Source: a virus
IMG/VR virus record: IMGVR_UViG_3300024513_000087
Coordinates: 1 to 23,760 of that record
Direction: 5' to 3' (one strand)
DNA length: 23,760 nucleotides
Below the pieces are notes generated by a model, which did not search any database, was not told where the DNA came from, and was given only the letters and a program-made list of their open reading frames with translations. The position numbers were made by a program, and so were the translations under genes. This document shows positions 8,301 to 13,961 of this stretch, one piece after another. Every line of letters begins with the position of its first letter. Positions within the stretch are counted from its first letter, which is position 1.

Positions 8301-8448
8301 TTCCTTGATTTCCTTGAAAACCTTGTGAACCAGTAATTACGCCTGGAACAAAATTAGTTCCATCGAACTTAATTACTTGTCCAGAAGCGGGAACTCCTAC
8401 AAAATCATCTTGATCTTGTATTCTCGATGGTTTTTTGCTGAAATGCAT
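2371..8448 (-). CDS. Giant modular collagen-like tail fibre, 2025 aa
   Basis: The N-terminus (about 1-39) has an ASGQVIKFDGTNFVPG segment typical of phage fibre attachment regions. Seven Gly-X-Y blocks then alternate with globular modules. The first module (about 78-165) is a strand module; modules at about 177-292 and 730-855 are two copies of one fold, each ending in (R/V)(T/V)GD(K/Q)G. Others are at about 402-478 (Trp-containing), 905-1075 (jelly-roll-like), 1227-1282 (resembling small CBM5/12 carbohydrate-binding modules: VTYSVGQAVTYDGSLYVM) and 1335-1493 (C1q/TNF-like). The C-terminal domains (1685-2025) end in a strand-rich module widespread in phage fibres. Gln almost always fills the Y position. 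Such fibres normally trimerise as triple helices and bind the host surface. The start at 8448 lies 3 bases after the sulfotransferase stop, with only a weak ribosome binding site, so coupling is likely. Block number and length may vary between relatives. Confidence 0.9.
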   Translation of the reverse strand: MHFSKKPSRIQDQDDFVGVPASGQVIKFDGTNFVPGVITGSQGFQGNQGTQGSQGSQGNQGNQGFQGEQGIIGVQGSQGFSFGFSESLSTLTKTIGLKTLVISNILSFRAGVRVRIVDITNNDDFLEGKVTSTNPVTNEITVDVDYVTGTGSASIWDVNITGELGYQGYQGINAPSIKYIYSTSISGVPTPSQLRFNNLTISSATTLSLSAYDINGNEVHEIYSLFDNSTNSTKSILFIQSITNPSKFTVFKITSSTTVNGTYGSFNVSHVQSSAGFSLIANELISVSFVLVGDQGFQGSQGFQGLQGNQGFQGNQGFQGRQGFQGNQGSQGFQGNQGSQGSQGSQGSQGNQGSQGEQGNQGFQGFQGNQGIQGSQGIQGSQGYQGNQGFQGNQGIQGSQGQTGAGVTIQGSDTWENIFNNETSGAVLGDMWLLTSTAQGTASQACPNPSNGSAAIGDGVVYTGSSPVYWQNVGPIKGSQGQQGFQGNQGFQGSQGNQGNQGLQGNQGFQGNQGNQGNQGFQGNQGLLGNQGLQGEQGFQGEQGSQGNQGFQGEQGSQGDQGFQGEQGSQGDQGFQGEQGSQGDQGNQGFQGEQGSQGDQGFQGEQGSQGDQGFQGEQGSQGDQGNQGFQGEQGSQGDQGNQGFQGEQGSQGDQGNQGFQGEQGSQGDQGNQGFQGEQGSQGDQGNQGFQGEQGSQGDQGSQGFQGEQGSQGEQGFQGNQGGQGYQGSTGSFGGVTVEYKIDTNNYSINDPGDNYIRFNNASLASATHVIIDDNPNNANIDLSLFLNTISASTSTIKGHFKLSKKNDSTVFALYTISNSSEEEPSFFDVTISYLSGSGTFSNDDEVLLTFARTGDKGDSGYQGFQGNQGFQGTQGSQGNQGNQGLQGSQGLQGNQGFQGNAGVSGGLVLFFDTTGGSYPQTGELLTSVNAGTQTTITTGSLNIANNYLVGTFTTQVGALTSTVITSGVWELNLYALSSTTGQVPTMHYGIYYVDSDGTSNETLIIQGSSSSASAILTTQSLVVSDLVVPATILPDLTKRLRIKIYVNIRQNNSSATFEFRDNTQTHIHTTLVSNPATGPQGYQGLQGQQGSQGHQGNQGFQGIQGSQGSQGNQGFQGQQGSQGNQGNQGFQGEQGSQGDQGNQGFQGEQGSQGDQGNQGFQGEQGSQGDQGNQGFQGEQGSQGDQGNQGFQGEQGSQGDQGSQGFQGEQGSQGDQGNQGFQGSQGPEIFDYLGSYNNGVTYSVGQAVTYDGSLYVMTVYIGAAGYIPPSYPSNWQLVLSKGDQGSQGFQGNQGSGYQGSQGSQGSVGLQGYQGASITGPQGSQGSQGTTGATGAGGALGYWGSFWSTQDQFITTANTEYLITYNNSDADNNGVSVVSNSRITFAYSGVYSIIFSVQLVNANVQIQDASIWLKKNGSNVSDTDSKWSVVESHGGTDGHAIGTVNFVLKLNAGDYLELAWQATNTDVSLQYVAAASPAPAIPSIILTATQVLYTQVGPQGYQGNQGNNGSQGYQGLTGPQGNQGYQGNTGSQGNQGNNGVQGSQGYQGNTGSTGSQGNQGYQGNTGSQGYQGYQGATGSQGNQGATGPQGSQGSIGSQGNQGATGSQGSQGSTGSQGNQGATGSQGSQGFQGNQGIQGLRGFQGYQGFQGVQGSQGFQGSQGDQGSQGDQGYQGDQGSQGDQGSNSSPGGSQYYFQYNDGAGSFAGAVGLEYQATSGIDTGAYATSASQTPLGIFGANSQTANLLDFRNSTGATTYSYFDYTGRFVSNLANNASDGGGQIYLDGSGGNRIDFGANGYAAPSFNTRSSGTKIVLWPEVSSTTVDYALGIEMNTLWFSIPTTTNYFKWYAGTTNIATLEANGSFSINGFISAGANATTRSLTGSAFALSSGAFSSAGDAQSRTVTLRCSTTNGTQTVMTSDGSAQDTYNHLSLPNDTTYAFSALIVARRTDANDESAGWKIEGVIDRNATAGTTALVGSIIITTIGGDSSWSVDAVADTAYGSLKILVTGEASKTIRWVAKVDTVEVTG
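3406..3966 (-). repeat. Collagen block 7 with Gly-X-Thr triplets
   Basis: About 62 triplets. Unlike the other blocks, the first two thirds contain many Gly-X-Thr triplets (GNT, GST, GAT, GLT) and a few GPQ and GNN triplets; the last third returns to Gly-X-Gln with acidic X residues. Thr at the Y position resembles the bacterial collagen BclA, where such Thr residues carry O-linked sugars. The block directly precedes the C-terminal domains. Confidence 0.85.
4774..5217 (-). repeat. Collagen block 5, acidic 15-residue periods
   Basis: About 49 triplets organised as GFQGEQGSQGDQGNQ units, the same motif as block 3. The two blocks are separated by about 1 kb of unrelated globular modules, so one was probably copied from the other. 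Part of the block (4885-5019) is identical at the DNA level between units. Confidence 0.9.
4885..5019 (-). repeat. Three perfect tandem 45-bp units
   Basis: Three consecutive 45-base copies (4885-4929, 4930-4974, 4975-5019) are identical base for base, each coding for one 15-residue collagen unit. Neighbouring units differ at synonymous positions. Identity including third codon positions points to recent duplication by slippage or unequal recombination. Confidence 0.9.
6258..7017 (-). repeat. Collagen block 3, acidic 12/15-residue periods
   Basis: The longest block, about 84 triplets. Its core is built from two units of 12 and 15 residues, GFQGEQGSQGDQ and the same with GNQ added, repeated over ten times. 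Glu and Asp occupy X at regular intervals; there is no Lys, Arg or Pro in the core. Units differ from one another mainly at synonymous sites, which implies that the protein pattern is maintained by selection. Confidence 0.9.
7231..7572 (-). repeat. Collagen block 2 (Gly-X-Gln)
   Basis: About 38 triplets, nearly all Gly-X-Gln, with X drawn from Phe, Asn, Ser, Ile, Leu, Arg, Tyr and Glu. No proline is present. The block ends in GQTGAG before the Trp-containing module. It has a more mixed X position than blocks 3 and 5, and so less DNA-level repetition. Confidence 0.85.
8212..8331 (-). repeat. Collagen block 1 (Gly-X-Gln)
   Basis: A short run of Gly-X-Gln triplets with X mostly Phe, Ser, Asn, Thr or Glu, next to the N-terminal attachment region. 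One non-canonical stretch (GIIGVQG) breaks it near its end. In DNA it appears on the plus strand as CCTTG recurring every nine bases. Confidence 0.85.
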
Positions 8449-8451
8449 TGT

Positions 8452-9015
8452 TTATTCCAAGTATTTTGGAGTTATTCCTGTAGTGCATCCATCTATATAT
8501 GATACACCACAAAAATCTGCTAATTGATTTGCAATCTGATTAGTATTTTGCATCAAATCTGAATAATTTATAGTTATTTTTTTACCATTAAAAGAATTGA
8601 ATATATTTTGACAAATTTCATGCTGTTTTTCTATGGTATCTGGATTAGCTTGTCTACCAAGTAAAGAAACATATTCTTGATAAGATTTTTCTATATTTCT
8701 CATAGACCATATTAAACCAATGTTTAAATCACAATCATTAATTAATTTTGCAAAAACACCTTTTCTTAAAAGATCAAAAGATCTTATTCCCATTTTATTA
8801 AAAACGCAGCTTTCTTTTTTTAATTTCCAATATGTAGATGTATTTAATGAAATATAATTTGAAAATTTATCATTAAAACTACCAGTTGGATACCACAATG
8901 CATTATCAGATTGTGGACTTTTTTCAGACATACTTATGCCCAAAGAACTAATTATTTTTGATATAACGCTAGTTCCAGATCTATATGTTCCTAAAACTAT
9001 ATAACAATCGTTCAT
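8452..9015 (-). CDS. Sulfotransferase-like protein (PAPS-dependent fold)
   Basis: The 187-residue protein opens with a strand and P-loop, YIVLGTYRSGTSVISKII, matching the 5'-phosphosulfate-binding loop of sulfotransferases that move sulfate from PAPS to sugars or proteins. A later segment, LIWSMRNIEKSYQEYVSLLG, fits the 3'-phosphate-binding Arg and Ser region. It is shorter than cellular sulfotransferases (about 250-300 residues) but not obviously broken. Its start overlaps the stop of the upstream glycosyltransferase (ATGA) with GAGGA before it, and its stop is three bases before the fibre start. That chain of couplings suggests that it acts on the fibre, on sugars added to it, or on host-surface glycans. 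The substrate is unknown; another P-loop kinase-like role is possible. Confidence 0.7.
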   Translation of the reverse strand: MNDCYIVLGTYRSGTSVISKIISSLGISMSEKSPQSDNALWYPTGSFNDKFSNYISLNTSTYWKLKKESCVFNKMGIRSFDLLRKGVFAKLINDCDLNIGLIWSMRNIEKSYQEYVSLLGRQANPDTIEKQHEICQNIFNSFNGKKITINYSDLMQNTNQIANQLADFCGVSYIDGCTTGITPKYLE

Positions 9016-9938
9016 TCTAAATCCTCATTTCTATCATTAAAAAATTTATTAATATCTTTTAGTAAATTACTATTTCCGACATATCTATATATACCCTGTT
9101 CTATAGCAAGATCTTTTTGCAATGAAAAATCATTATTATCTAATAAATCAAATCTAGATGCATATTGTCTATCTATTTTATTTCCATGATTAAGATGAAA
9201 AACCGGCTGATCTATATAATCAATATCAATATTGTTTTTGGGCAAAGTTAATAAATCGTCAATAAAGTTGTTTTTAAATTTTTTATACTTTATAAATGGT
9301 ATACTTTTTGTTTCTTCTAAATCTAACCACTTGATTATATTTATTGTGTCTCCTCCGCCAACTATGCATTTATCATATAGAGGGTTATTTAATAATGTTT
9401 CTTTTTTGGTTATCCAAGCTATACCTGGATTTCCATAAACAAAGTCTTCTGAAAATAGCGTTTTTTTATAACCATCTTTTCCGCCAGAAACAACGACTTG
9501 TTTTGAAATAGAATCGTGTTTAAATGTATAAAATCCATTGTATTTAGTATGATTTCTAGGTAAATAATGAACAGAAGAGAACGGTTGAATAAATAAGTTT
9601 TCTTTATTATCAATTTTTTGTTTTGCTTGTTCTATCCAGTCTTCTTCTGAAAAAAGAATATCTCCATCAATAAAAGAAACATATTTTATATCATCCGTTA
9701 ATTTTTGACAAACATAATTAATAACCCTTTCCTTCTGCCATAATAACTGATCTGTTTGAAATTTTATAGTTCCTGGAAATGGCAAATCAAAACTACCATT
9801 TGTAGAAATTTCTATCGGTATAATTATAGCATTATATTTTGATAGATTATTATGACATATATAAAAATTATTTAATAAGGATTTTCTTTTATAATGATTC
9901 CAATAATACATTATTATTGCAACATCATTATTTATCAT
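9012..9938 (-). CDS. Glycosyltransferase, GT-A fold with DxD motif
   Basis: The 308-residue protein begins with a strand, IAIIMYYWNH-like (VAIIMYYWNHYKRK), and has a clear metal- and nucleotide-binding DxD motif in YVSFIDGDILFSEEDW at about residues 88-103. A later GNPGIAWITKKETL segment and a VGGGDTINI segment resemble the acceptor-side regions of GT-A enzymes, including the galactosyltransferase-like group. It would transfer a sugar from a nucleotide donor to an acceptor. It is soluble, with no membrane segment. The start overlaps the preceding stop by four bases (ATGA), with AAGG upstream. Base composition is very AT-rich, like the genes on each side, and the cluster may have been gained as a unit. 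Donor and acceptor are not readable from sequence. Confidence 0.75.
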   Translation of the reverse strand: MINNDVAIIMYYWNHYKRKSLLNNFYICHNNLSKYNAIIIPIEISTNGSFDLPFPGTIKFQTDQLLWQKERVINYVCQKLTDDIKYVSFIDGDILFSEEDWIEQAKQKIDNKENLFIQPFSSVHYLPRNHTKYNGFYTFKHDSISKQVVVSGGKDGYKKTLFSEDFVYGNPGIAWITKKETLLNNPLYDKCIVGGGDTINIIKWLDLEETKSIPFIKYKKFKNNFIDDLLTLPKNNIDIDYIDQPVFHLNHGNKIDRQYASRFDLLDNNDFSLQKDLAIEQGIYRYVGNSNLLKDINKFFNDRNEDLE

Positions 9939-10936
9939 ACTTTAACCTTTATATTTGAAGTGTAGTTTTGTAATGATATATTCATAACTTGAGCTTCTTG
10001 CAAAGAAATACTTCTGTTAAGAAACACGCTAAAAGGGAAATAAGCTAAGTATCTTGTTTTAATTGAATTTTCTATGTCTTGATGAGTTGAGTATACAACC
10101 GCATAATTTTCATTGTCTGGAATAAAGTTATCATCAACAAAAGTAACTCTATCCTCAAGACCAAATCTTTGTAACCAAATTTTATTATCTATAAAATCAA
10201 TTTTATTTTTTGGTTTATAAGAAATAACTTTACATCCAGCTTGTGCTAATATTAACAAATCTGCTGCGGAAGAACCAATGTATATAATATTATTATTAAC
10301 TATCAAACTGGCTAAATCTATATAGTCATTATTAAAACTTCTATTTGGAACACCGTCAGGAAACACTATTGGAAATTCTAAAAATTGATGTTCAAGTTTT
10401 ATATTATCTGTTGCTAAATTAACTTTCGGCCAAAAACAAACAGTATTACAAAATTTTAAAAATTGATTTAATGTTTGAATTATTGAATTTCTATCATGTA
10501 CTTTTTTAATAAACTTTTTTAAATGCCTTGAAGAGATTAAAAATGGGCCGGTCGTAGTTTCTTCTATATATGAAGTAGTTGAGTATTCTGATGATTTACT
10601 TTCTGGCATTGGACCATTACATATTTTTAAAACAGCCAAATCAACTTGATATCTAAGCAACGGTTTCCAAGTTGATAAATTGTTATAAACATGCGGAGAT
10701 AGCTTTTGAGAATTTTCTACAAAAATAAAGTATTCGTAAGAATCTAGCAAAGATGCTTGCTCTAAAAAACTATAAAAATATGAATTTCTATTTTCTTTTT
10801 CAAGAGATACAACTTTTCCGACAAAATCTGTATAATTTACATTGCTTGGAAATAATTTATTTTGAAAGCAAACTAAATTTGTTAAGGGTTTTGTTCCAAC
10901 TCTAAATTCTGTTGATCTAGCATTACATACTGCCAT
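9935..10936 (-). CDS. Two-part protein: GT25-like N-terminus, Rossmann/methyltransferase-like C-terminus
   Basis: In the N-terminal half (about 1-200) the segment YEYFIFVENSQKLSPHVYNN matches the place where GT25-type glycosyltransferases have an EDD metal motif, but here it reads VEN, so metal binding may be lost. TTTGPFLISSRHLKKFI fits the later GT25 pattern. The C-terminal half contains IIYIGSSAADLLILAQAGCK followed by a basic loop, similar to the first motif of SAM-dependent methyltransferases but lacking the usual Gly-rich loop. This may be an inactive or diverged bifunctional glycan-modifying enzyme. It opens the operon that ends in the fibre, with AGGAGG five bases before the start and a TATAAT box just upstream. 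The domain assignments are tentative. Confidence 0.5.
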   Translation of the reverse strand: MAVCNARSTEFRVGTKPLTNLVCFQNKLFPSNVNYTDFVGKVVSLEKENRNSYFYSFLEQASLLDSYEYFIFVENSQKLSPHVYNNLSTWKPLLRYQVDLAVLKICNGPMPESKSSEYSTTSYIEETTTGPFLISSRHLKKFIKKVHDRNSIIQTLNQFLKFCNTVCFWPKVNLATDNIKLEHQFLEFPIVFPDGVPNRSFNNDYIDLASLIVNNNIIYIGSSAADLLILAQAGCKVISYKPKNKIDFIDNKIWLQRFGLEDRVTFVDDNFIPDNENYAVVYSTHQDIENSIKTRYLAYFPFSVFLNRSISLQEAQVMNISLQNYTSNIKVKV

Positions 10937-10941
10937 GTTTT

Positions 10942-10947
10942 CCTCCT
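10942..10947 (-). promoter_or_regulatory. Strong ribosome binding site of glycan/fibre operon
   Basis: AGGAGG stands five bases before the ATG at 10936. It is one of the strongest such sites in the window and supports the start choice and high expression of the first gene of this operon. Confidence 0.7.
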
Positions 10948-10955
10948 AAAAATAT

Positions 10956-10961
10956 ATTATA
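10956..10961 (-). promoter_or_regulatory. Candidate promoter -10 box (TATAAT) for glycan/fibre operon
   Basis: On the minus strand TATAAT is followed by ATATTTTT and then the ribosome binding site. No good -35 hexamer is 16-18 bases upstream, so it may be read by a phage sigma factor, as T4-type late promoters (TATAAATA) are. It lies between the capsid-gene terminator and the first glycan gene, where a promoter is needed. A similar TATAATA box precedes the capsid gene. Confidence 0.45.
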
Positions 10962-10982
10962 GGAAGAAATCGGGAATGCAAT

Positions 10983-11015
10983 AAAAAAAGGCAGAGCTTT
11001 CGCCCTGCCCTTTTT
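10983..11015 (-). terminator. Rho-independent terminator after major capsid gene
   Basis: On the minus strand an 8-base-pair stem (GGCAGGGC / GCTCTGCC, with one G-U pair) has a GAAA tetraloop and is followed by seven T. The stem lies at 10990-11009. It is imperfect (A-C mismatch) when read on the plus strand, which supports minus-strand use. It starts about 24 bases after the capsid stop codon. Confidence 0.85.
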
Positions 11016-11033
11016 ATTTTTATATAGGTCTTA

Positions 11034-12023
11034 TTAGAAACCGCCCAAGAGTACACGGCGGTTATCGAGAACAGCGAAACCGTGTTCACCAAAACCGTAC
11101 ATACCCATCCTACGCTGACGATGGAAAGTAGGATCTTCAAAGATCTCGATTTCCTGACGAACAGGCATAACGAAGCTGTCACGCTTCTCAAGGTCAAGAC
11201 CAACGACCAACTCGCTCTTGCCAGACAGAGAGCCAGACAAGGTAGAGGTGTAGTAAAGCTGGTATTCCTGACCAACACCAAGTTCATCAATCTCATGAAG
11301 ATTTACGCCGAAAACCTGAGATAAACCACCTTCCTGAGAAACAAAAATTTCTCGGCGGGTGAAGTCATCAACTTCGTTAATATCCCAAGTGCGAATATCT
11401 TCCATAGCTTCTGGAGATACATACAGATCGGTAAGCTTTCCACGATTAATGGAAGTGCTGTTACCACCAGCATTCCTACGCATCACGGTCTTCATCAAGG
11501 CAATAAGCCTCTTGCTGAAGTAACCAGCGGTAGCAACGCTGTCAGTCACAAGAAGGTTCCTACCTTTACCAGCAGCGATGATTACATGCCAACCATCATT
11601 ATTGTTCTTGCGGGTAAAAGAAGCTTCAAGGGTCTGCATTGCACGACCAACAATATCCCAACGAGCATCACGAAGATACTTAAGGGAGAAGTCGATGGAA
11701 GCACCAACTTCATAGGTCTGTACAGTCAGATAATCGCCTTCAACATGGCGTTCTGGAATACGACCTTGGGAAGGAATGGTGTAAGCGATGAAGTCCTTCT
11801 CAGAACCTGGAGACAGGAAATCGAGAGGGAATTCAACAGCAGTACCTGGCTGGAAAACAACCTGTTCAAAGATGTTTCCAAGAATATCGCCCTTCAAAAC
11901 GCCTTGGCGCAAAGGAAGGGTAAGAGCCTTGGCAAGTTCCTTCTGAGCAGCTACAGCAACTTCATAATTGTTGCTACCAGCCTGTTCAGCAAGTTTAACC
12001 ATTTCTGGAGTTGGGGTCTTCAT
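11034..12023 (-). CDS. Major capsid protein, HK97-like fold
   Basis: The 329-residue protein has the order expected of HK97-fold capsid proteins: a helical N-terminus, a beta-hairpin (E-loop) region with VEFPLDFLSPGSEKDF and HVEGDYLTVQTYEVGASIDF, a long spine helix around YLRDARWDIVGRAMQTLEAS, and P-domain and A-domain strands. It also has a KLTDLYVSPEAMEDIRTWDI segment typical of this group. It assembles the icosahedral head shell. It follows the protease/scaffold and decoration-like genes, the usual order, and is followed by a terminator. The start has GAGGAG upstream. Codon use is visibly richer in C/G-ending codons than the glycan genes, as expected of the most highly expressed virion gene. 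No large N-terminal pro-domain is evident. Confidence 0.88.
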   Translation of the reverse strand: MKTPTPEMVKLAEQAGSNNYEVAVAAQKELAKALTLPLRQGVLKGDILGNIFEQVVFQPGTAVEFPLDFLSPGSEKDFIAYTIPSQGRIPERHVEGDYLTVQTYEVGASIDFSLKYLRDARWDIVGRAMQTLEASFTRKNNNDGWHVIIAAGKGRNLLVTDSVATAGYFSKRLIALMKTVMRRNAGGNSTSINRGKLTDLYVSPEAMEDIRTWDINEVDDFTRREIFVSQEGGLSQVFGVNLHEIDELGVGQEYQLYYTSTLSGSLSGKSELVVGLDLEKRDSFVMPVRQEIEIFEDPTFHRQRRMGMYGFGEHGFAVLDNRRVLLGGF

Positions 12024-12041
12024 GGTATTAGTTTCTCCTCT

Positions 12042-12049
12042 TTATTATA
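12042..12049 (-). promoter_or_regulatory. Candidate late promoter box TATAATAA before capsid gene
   Basis: The minus-strand sequence TATAATAA overlaps the stop codon of the decoration-like gene and is followed closely by GAGGAG and the capsid start. Its resemblance to the box at 10956-10961 and to T4-type late promoters suggests extra transcription of the capsid gene. There is no convincing -35 element. Confidence 0.35.
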
Positions 12050-12506
12050 CGATTGGAAGGTCAATGAATACTTTTGCATACCCATCAGAATCAACTCCAC
12101 CAAGGAATTGACCGACCTTTGGAGTTCCAGAGGTCTGAGTATCGGTTAGCAAACCATTAGCTGCCAAATAAGCGGATTCGCCAGCTGCTGGAGAAACCCC
12201 AGAAGCGATCTTATCAGTAACAACCCATCCCTTCGTAAGAAGAGGAACTTTTTCGCCAACCAACTGTTCATCTTTGTGCCAGTTGCGATGCTGACGAGTA
12301 ATGTCGATGGACACTACATCTGCCAAGCAAAGACCAGCTGGAACAAGGCCGGAAGGATTAGATGCCCTAGTTACGGTAGCTACATCATCAGCCAAAGCAC
12401 CGGAACCGGAAACGCCGAATACCAATACTTCGCCCTTTTCAATTTCGATATTGCAAAGATTGCTAATATCGGTAACAACAATGTTGCGATCTGGTTTAAG
12501 AGCCAT
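12045..12506 (-). CDS. Capsid decoration-like protein
   Basis: A 153-residue, strand-rich protein rich in Gly, Ala, Val and Ser, with segments EKGEVLVFGVSGSG, VPAGLCLADVVSIDITRQ and PKVGQFLGGVDSDGYAKVF. Its size, composition and location between protease/scaffold and major capsid fit a head decoration or stabilisation protein of the kind that binds the mature shell, as lambda gpD does, although no specific family motif is certain. AAGGAG lies upstream of the ATG. Codon use resembles that of the capsid gene, which supports production in large amounts. It could alternatively be a minor head protein. Confidence 0.65.
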   Translation of the reverse strand: MALKPDRNIVVTDISNLCNIEIEKGEVLVFGVSGSGALADDVATVTRASNPSGLVPAGLCLADVVSIDITRQHRNWHKDEQLVGEKVPLLTKGWVVTDKIASGVSPAAGESAYLAANGLLTDTQTSGTPKVGQFLGGVDSDGYAKVFIDLPIV

Positions 12507-12520
12507 GAGAATGTTTCTCC

Positions 12521-13156
12521 TTATTCTTCGTTCTTGCCAAGGTTTTCAGTTTCAACACCAAGATAGGCAGCGATTTGAGAAGCGACTGTCTGAATTGGAT
12601 CTGCATCATTTGCAGGAACATTCAAAGCAGCTTCTTCCTTAACTTCTGCGTTATCTAAAACTTCTTCAGTTGCGACTACTTCTGCATTGTCCTCTTCTGC
12701 CATTACAGTTCTAGGACAAGAGCAAGTCTCTTCTTTTTCCATTTCTGGATTTGGCATCATTTCAGCTGTTTTCTTAAGCATCATGAGTTCTTCATTCAGC
12801 TTTTTAGCAGCAGCTTCATATTCAGCCATTTTCATAGAAAGATAATCACTCTGTTTGGCAATAACGCCAGCAAATGACTCATCTTCAAGGTTGTTCATGA
12901 ATGACACAATGCCTTCTGCTTCTGCCTTGGACATGCCAAGCTTTTCAGAAACAAGAGCAATGCGATCACTCTTTTTCTTCTCTTCTTTCATCTTCTGCAA
13001 TTCTTCAGTAGCTTTGGTAAGCTCCTGCTGCATAAGATTTGCCTTGGCAACAGCTTCAGAAAGTTCAGTCTCTAGTTTGGCTGTATTTTCAACAGCGACT
13101 TCAACCTTCTTTTCCATTTCAGCTGCCTCGGTCTTTTCGACAATCTGTTCAGACAT
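12521..13156 (-). CDS. Possible nested scaffold protein from internal start
   Basis: Inside the protease/scaffold gene, in the same frame, an ATG (MSEQIVEK) is preceded by AAGGAG with a nine-base spacer, a near-ideal ribosome binding site. It falls at the boundary between the protease domain and the coiled coil. Initiation there would give a 211-residue scaffold lacking the protease, as in lambda, where Nu3 is made from within gene C. The site is visible; its use is inferred. Confidence 0.45.
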   Translation of the reverse strand: MSEQIVEKTEAAEMEKKVEVAVENTAKLETELSEAVAKANLMQQELTKATEELQKMKEEKKKSDRIALVSEKLGMSKAEAEGIVSFMNNLEDESFAGVIAKQSDYLSMKMAEYEAAAKKLNEELMMLKKTAEMMPNPEMEKEETCSCPRTVMAEEDNAEVVATEEVLDNAEVKEEAALNVPANDADPIQTVASQIAAYLGVETENLGKNEE

Positions 13157-13957
13157 TGAAAAATTCTCCTTAACTTCTGGAGTCTCAAGACTTTCATACC
13201 CCAAATCAACTATTTTTGCTTCGGTTTGTAGTATAACGCTATCTGGGTTGGCTGGTTTACGAACTAAGCCCTTTCCAGAAAATATTATATTTCTTAAAAC
13301 ACGGCCTATCTTTTGATTTCCGTAAACACCAGTTCCGCCATATGATCTTAAATACTTTGTTAAAAATGAGGTAGCCTCATTTCTTGCTATAATTCTGGTT
13401 TTTTTACCATCAGTCATAGCATAATCAAAGTTGCTAAACAAAGCTTCCATCGACACAAACCAAGTGCCATTAGGGATTTGCGTAATTATATCATTAATCT
13501 GCAATTTCTTTTCTTGATTTTCCCATTCTTTATAAATTACAGCAGATGTAACAATATTGTAATTTTCTGGAGGAGTATCAGAAGTTATAGGCGAACCATT
13601 TTCATCAACTGGATAACAACCAGTAATGTGACCAATGATAATGTCTTGATTGTGTTCAAGATTAAATGGTTTATCTTCTGGCGTACTTCTAGCTTTCCAC
13701 ATTTCCTCTGCATCAAAAACATCATCGTTCTTATTCCAGCCTGTACTTACCAAAATAGACTTTAAATAAAATAAGTCTTCTTGGTTTTTATTTTCTGCTT
13801 TTGCTATTTCAGCTATTGTTTTATTAAACTTGTTATTAATAAATAGCTGTTCATCAACAGATGATTCCGAAGCTACCATATCAAAAGCTATGGAATTACT
13901 AGCTTTTACAAATTCGGAAACACCGTCTTCAATTTCTGTCTTGAATGGTTCAATCAT
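12521..13957 (-). CDS. Prohead protease fused to scaffold (478 aa)
   Basis: Residues about 40-240 form a prohead serine protease: the likely catalytic His is at 102 (FNLEHNQDIIIGHITG) and Ser at 169 (GTWFVSMEALFSNFDYAM), followed by the characteristic GLVRKPANPDSVI segment near 230. Residues about 268-430 are a long Glu/Lys/Ala-rich coiled coil typical of scaffolding proteins; the tail is acidic, with a CSCP cysteine pair. The protease would cleave scaffold and head proteins during maturation. I chose ATG at 13957 because AAAGAGGTGA lies just upstream and it follows the preceding stop by four bases; an upstream extension to 14020 is open but reads through the neighbour in another frame. An internal start at residue 268 could make scaffold alone. 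Confidence 0.85.
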   Translation of the reverse strand: MIEPFKTEIEDGVSEFVKASNSIAFDMVASESSVDEQLFINNKFNKTIAEIAKAENKNQEDLFYLKSILVSTGWNKNDDVFDAEEMWKARSTPEDKPFNLEHNQDIIIGHITGCYPVDENGSPITSDTPPENYNIVTSAVIYKEWENQEKKLQINDIITQIPNGTWFVSMEALFSNFDYAMTDGKKTRIIARNEATSFLTKYLRSYGGTGVYGNQKIGRVLRNIIFSGKGLVRKPANPDSVILQTEAKIVDLGYESLETPEVKENFSMSEQIVEKTEAAEMEKKVEVAVENTAKLETELSEAVAKANLMQQELTKATEELQKMKEEKKKSDRIALVSEKLGMSKAEAEGIVSFMNNLEDESFAGVIAKQSDYLSMKMAEYEAAAKKLNEELMMLKKTAEMMPNPEMEKEETCSCPRTVMAEEDNAEVVATEEVLDNAEVKEEAALNVPANDADPIQTVASQIAAYLGVETENLGKNEE

Positions 13958-13961
13958 AGTG

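Noticed and set aside
11586-12149. Plus-strand 187-codon frame opposite the capsid gene
   Set aside because: It lies fully opposite the capsid gene and the end of the decoration-like gene, whose assignment is strong, and has no recognisable domain.
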